A DNA stretch of 19,029 nucleotides from NCBI GenBank assembly GCA_013215865.1, contig JABSQL010000021.1:1-19029 (forward strand), in the 5' to 3' direction. Positions 15,903 to 19,029 of this stretch are shown here, piece after piece. A model generated the notes under the pieces. The model ran no database searches, had not been told where the DNA came from, and saw nothing but the letters and a program-made list of their open reading frames with translations. The first letter of the stretch is position 1. Each line of letters starts with the position of its first letter. The position numbers were made by a program, and so were the translations under genes. Source of the stretch: Candidatus Margulisiibacteriota bacterium (GTDB lineage Bacteria > Margulisbacteria > Marinamargulisbacteria > DT-59).

Positions 15903-16959
15903 ACAACCCATGGTGACGAAAACTCTATTTGTGTTTTTTAATCAACATCTCTCAGGAAATCTTAAAATACATAGTGATGGCGAACTCATTTTTCAGTATG
16001 ATCCATCCTGGCTATTAAATAATGATGCAAGTCCGCTATCAATATTATTACCTCTTCAATCAAATCAATATAAGGGCCATCGCGTAAATGCCTATTTTGG
16101 AAATCTTTTGCCAGGCAATACGCGTATGAATGAAATAAAAATATTCTCTTTGTTAGAAAAGTTTAACGCAAATTACGGCGCTGTTTCTATTCGAAATGTA
16201 TCAGAATACCGAAAAATATCTCTTCCGAATAAGCGGTGTATTAAATATCATGGCCCCGATTTGCCAGATGGGGTTGAAAATGAAGCTTTTTGCATGAGGC
16301 TTGGAAACGCTGTTGGTTTATCGGTGCCAGAAACGACTATCATCAATACATCACCTCGACATATCTATGTAGGTCGAGAAACTAAGCTGAATGACACCGT
16401 TCATGAAGAGAATTTAAATCAACTTTTAGGGATATGGGATACCAAAAAACCCATCAAGACATATCAATTATACAAAACATTTTTGGAGTGTAGCCAGGCA
16501 CCCATTGTAGATAAGTGGCGTTATATTCAGTGGATAGTATTTAATTTCCTTATCGGAAATAAGAATCCAAACCCTAAAAGCGTGCATTTTTCACATACTC
16601 AAAATGGTGTTTCTCTTTCATATTTTACAGATTTAATCTCAACGGAGGTTTATCCCAAAATGATATGTAAGCACCCTTTCTATGTTGGCGGTGAGCAAGA
16701 TATCAAAAATGTTAGAGGACAGCATTGGAAAGCATTTGCAAAGGAATTTAATATAAAACCGGCATCGATTGTGGCTATTGGAAAGTCACTGATTAACCAG
16801 GTACAAACTTCATTACAATCATTAGACAGCGCTTTCTTAATTGCGTATCCAAAAACGTCTATTATCGATCATATTGCTTCAGTTATAGAGGCGAACTGTA
16901 TAAAAGTATGGGAAAGTTTGGCTGAAATAGATCAAGAAAAAATTGAGGTCATGATTTAA
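15886..16959 (+). CDS. HipA-like protein lacking kinase signatures (probable pseudokinase)
   Basis: 357 residues, against roughly 430-440 for HipA. The N-terminal HipA-couple domain is clear (LIFQYDPSWLLNNDASPLSILLPL, then FGNLLPGNTR). The C-terminal domain is also recognisable (NEAFCMRLGNAVGLSVPET 132-150; WRYIQWIVFNFLIGN 211-225). Two things are missing. The stretch that normally holds the SLxGAQxK nucleotide loop is absent between residues 101 and 120. The catalytic GNxDxHxKN is GNKNPNPKS (224-232), with Asn227 for the catalytic Asp. D249 (FTDLIST) remains at the metal-binding position. The frame is open and well preserved, so this looks like a retained non-catalytic partner of the HipB-like protein, not fresh decay. 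ATG 15910 is an alternative start. Confidence 0.8.
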   Translation: MSTFNKQPMVTKTLFVFFNQHLSGNLKIHSDGELIFQYDPSWLLNNDASPLSILLPLQSNQYKGHRVNAYFGNLLPGNTRMNEIKIFSLLEKFNANYGAVSIRNVSEYRKISLPNKRCIKYHGPDLPDGVENEAFCMRLGNAVGLSVPETTIINTSPRHIYVGRETKLNDTVHEENLNQLLGIWDTKKPIKTYQLYKTFLECSQAPIVDKWRYIQWIVFNFLIGNKNPNPKSVHFSHTQNGVSLSYFTDLISTEVYPKMICKHPFYVGGEQDIKNVRGQHWKAFAKEFNIKPASIVAIGKSLINQVQTSLQSLDSAFLIAYPKTSIIDHIASVIEANCIKVWESLAEIDQEKIEVMI

Positions 16960-16968
16960 ATGGTGTTC

Positions 16969-16974
16969 TATAAT
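16969..16974 (+). promoter_or_regulatory. trkH -10 element
   Basis: Perfect TATAAT 11 nt before ATG 16986, leaving only a few bases of leader and no Shine-Dalgarno sequence. It is the third such short-leader arrangement in the window, after dinG and lepB. Confidence 0.5.
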
Positions 16975-16985
16975 AGAATGATCCT

Positions 16986-18671
16986 ATGGTGAAACGACTT
17001 GGTACAGAAATTCTGAATTTTTTCTCTGTATTTGCTTGTTTATTTATTACGTGCGTACTGGTATTTGAAATTAGCTTTCATTTAACGGAAGTCAATAGAG
17101 AATTATTCGCTAAAATTCATCGATATATTTTTTATTATTTTTCGATCGATGTTTTTTTAAGAATTTGGTTTGTAAAGAAGTCACCCCGATATATCTTAAC
17201 CCATTTCCTAGACATGGCTTTGATTATTCCCCTTTTGGGTTTGTTTTTTAGAGATATACCCTTTTTCTCTAGTATATTAACCATTCAAATTGTTTTACTT
17301 ATTGTGTTGGTTGGCCGTGTTCGGTATGTGGTTCACCTATTTAATATTCTTAAGTTCAATCCAGCCCAATTATTTTTAATGGGATTTGGATTCACCATTC
17401 TTATTGGTTCCTTGCTGCTGAGTCTCCCGATATCTTTGAAGGGCCAGACAGAAATAAGTTTTGTGGATTCTGTTTTTACGGCTACGAGTGCCGTATGTGT
17501 CACAGGATTGATCGTTCAGGATACAGGGACGTTTTTTAGTGCGTTTGGCCAATCTGTGATATTGGTTCTCGTTCAGATTGGGGGATTGGGAATCATGGCG
17601 TTTTCAGCATTATTGGCTTTATTTCTTCAACGAAAAATGTCTTCTACAGAAAGTGTGGAGCTTCAAGAATCTTATGCATCTTCTGGGCTAAAAGAAACAT
17701 TTAGCATGATGAAATTTATTTTTTCGTTTACTTTATTGTTTGAAGCGATTGGCGCAATAGTGCTATTTTTTTATTGGTATCCCCAAACCGGGAACCTATA
17801 CCAGACTCTTTTCTACTCTGTCTTCCACTCAGTTTCAGCATTTTGTAACGCTGGTTTTTCATTGTTTAGCGATAGTCTGATTGGTGAGGCGCTGAGCTTT
17901 CCGGTTATTGGCATTATTTCCTTACTCATTATATTGGGTGGCTTGGGATTTCCTGTCATCTATAATTTACGCTACCATGCCTATAAAATTCATGGTATTA
18001 GGCGACTCAGACTACAAACGAAGCTAACCGTTTTGTTAACATTTATACTCATCGTCGTGGGTACACTCATTATCTGGATTGGTGAGGCCGGACATGCATT
18101 GGTTGGGATGACTTTTTGGGAACAAGGCCTGACCTCTTTTTTTCAGTCTGTAACAACAAGAACGGCTGGATTTAATACCATAGAATTAGGTTCTCTTCGA
18201 ACAGCAACGTTATGGATCATGCTTATTTTAATGTTCATAGGTGCATCGCCAGGATCTACCGGTGGTGGGATTAAAACCACGACGTTTGGATTGTTAGTTG
18301 CCGCTTTTTGGAATACGATTCGATCCCGAAAACAAATAGAGATGATGGGAAGAACAATTCCATACCATTTTGTATTCAAAGCAGTGGCGATCATTATCAT
18401 TTCATCCATTATTGTCATTACCTTTTTCTATCTGTTGCTTCTCACGGAGTCAGGTGGTTTTTTTCCTATTTTGTTTGAAACAATTTCTGCATTTGGAACC
18501 GTGGGTCTCTCTGTGGGGATGACAGAGCAGTTAACAAAAGTGGGCAAAATCCTGATTATCTTACTCATGTTTATAGGGCGAGTGGGTCCCTTGTCAATTG
18601 CTTTTGCTCTCGCAAGAAGACGATCCAAACCCAATTATGCTTATCCTGAAGAGAGAATTCTGTTAGGATGA
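16986..18671 (+). CDS. trkH: TrkH/KtrB-type potassium transporter with extended, voltage-sensor-like N-terminus
   Basis: 561 residues, longer than usual TrkH (about 480). Four pore loops form the K+ filter: TSAVCVTGL 167-175, AFCNAGF 285-291, TTRTAGFN 390-397 and SAFGTVGL 501-508. The gating-loop region GASPGSTGGGIKTT lies just after the third pore-loop repeat. The first ~120 residues form four extra membrane segments (about 11-31, 46-62, 72-89, 96-117). The third contains Asp76, and the fourth ends GRVRYV with R111 and R113, resembling an S1-S4 voltage-sensing-type fold. Partner TrkA gene starts 4 nt after its stop, so both make one K+ uptake complex at the inner membrane. Confidence 0.93.
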   Translation: MVKRLGTEILNFFSVFACLFITCVLVFEISFHLTEVNRELFAKIHRYIFYYFSIDVFLRIWFVKKSPRYILTHFLDMALIIPLLGLFFRDIPFFSSILTIQIVLLIVLVGRVRYVVHLFNILKFNPAQLFLMGFGFTILIGSLLLSLPISLKGQTEISFVDSVFTATSAVCVTGLIVQDTGTFFSAFGQSVILVLVQIGGLGIMAFSALLALFLQRKMSSTESVELQESYASSGLKETFSMMKFIFSFTLLFEAIGAIVLFFYWYPQTGNLYQTLFYSVFHSVSAFCNAGFSLFSDSLIGEALSFPVIGIISLLIILGGLGFPVIYNLRYHAYKIHGIRRLRLQTKLTVLLTFILIVVGTLIIWIGEAGHALVGMTFWEQGLTSFFQSVTTRTAGFNTIELGSLRTATLWIMLILMFIGASPGSTGGGIKTTTFGLLVAAFWNTIRSRKQIEMMGRTIPYHFVFKAVAIIIISSIIVITFFYLLLLTESGGFFPILFETISAFGTVGLSVGMTEQLTKVGKILIILLMFIGRVGPLSIAFALARRRSKPNYAYPEERILLG

Positions 18672-18675
18672 AGGT

Positions 18676-19029
18676 ATGAAGACGATTGCTGTTATTGGTC
18701 TTGGACAGTTTGGATCTCAGGTCGCCATTGGTTTAAGTCAAAAAGGATTTGAAGTCATTGCAATTGATGAGGATTTGGAAATCATAACGGAACTGAAAGA
18801 TTTAGTTTCACAAGCGGTTGCGTTAGACTCTACAGACGAAAAAGCCATGCGGGCAATTAATGTAGATCATGTAGATAAGGCCATTGTCGCCATTGGATCA
18901 AATGTACAGTCCAGTTTACTCACCACAGCACTACTCCAAAAAATGAATGTCGTGGAAATATTTGTAAGAGCAATTGATTCATTACAAGAGAATATTCTTC
19001 AATCAATGGGGATCAAAAACATCATCAAT
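18676..19029 (+). CDS. trkA: TrkA/KtrA potassium uptake regulatory subunit (partial, C-terminus beyond window)
   Basis: 118 codons to the right edge. RCK-N Rossmann domain: G8-L-G10-Q-F-G13 nucleotide loop and acidic D31 at the end of the second strand, which suits NAD(H) or ATP/ADP binding. This is the cytosolic ring that gates TrkH. The start ATG follows the trkH TGA by 4 nt with a GAAGG-like site. The C-terminal RCK domain is outside the window, so single (KtrA) versus double (TrkA) type cannot be told; the residues visible resemble KtrA. Confidence 0.92.
   Translation, partial: MKTIAVIGLGQFGSQVAIGLSQKGFEVIAIDEDLEIITELKDLVSQAVALDSTDEKAMRAINVDHVDKAIVAIGSNVQSSLLTTALLQKMNVVEIFVRAIDSLQENILQSMGIKNIIN

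Noticed and set aside
15886..16959. Active HipA toxin kinase of a persistence module
   Set aside because: The nucleotide loop is deleted and the catalytic Asp is Asn, so the known activity cannot be claimed.

Overview
The window is AT-rich bacterial DNA in two contrasting halves. The right part (from about 4.6 kb) is ordinary chromosomal core: tRNA-Leu, an exonuclease-fused DinG-type helicase, hisZ and short-form hisG, a YqeG-type HAD phosphatase, gyrB-gyrA, signal peptidase I, a ThiS-like sulfur carrier, a HipBA-like pair and TrkH/TrkA. DinG with an N-terminal exonuclease, a YqeG phosphatase and a HisZ-dependent HisG suggest a Firmicutes-like or deep Terrabacteria lineage. A Margulisbacteria-type organism is my best guess, but this is inference only; no rRNA gene or marker search was available.

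Left part, 1-3.8 kb, minus strand: a tandem array of five related genes (copies 1-5, numbered left to right) of a family I do not recognise. Copy 1 runs off the left edge. They share a 45-85 residue module with a regular Cys/His pattern (C-x5-C ... H-x5-HP ... C-x5-C ... CH-x5-H), probably two zinc sites. A Pro/His/Gly-rich middle and a short N-terminal leader ending around [IM]-[SM]-K-K-I precede it. Most copies have their own TTGATT-17 nt-TATAAT-like promoter, a ~55-nt 5' leader and a GAGG ribosome site. The array is mosaic and fast-changing. It has a coding hexanucleotide microsatellite, near-identical DNA blocks shared between copies, a decayed promoter and four in-frame TAA codons. Two of these TAAs lie at the same leader position in two otherwise diverged copies.

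4.0-4.8 kb: a small SHGxCPxC zinc-domain protein, then tRNA-Leu(UAG) divergent from dinG. 4.8-9.6 kb, plus strand: dinG-hisZ-hisG-yqeG, tightly packed. 9.6-14.4 kb, minus strand: gyrB-gyrA plus a 63-residue Cys-motif protein, whose stop codon directly abuts that of yqeG. 14.4-15.2 kb, minus strand: lepB-thiS, with overlapping stop and start. 15.3-19.0 kb, plus strand: a secreted peptidoglycan-binding-domain protein, a HipB-like regulator with a HipA homologue that has lost its kinase signatures, then trkH (with a voltage-sensor-like N-terminal extension) and the start of trkA.
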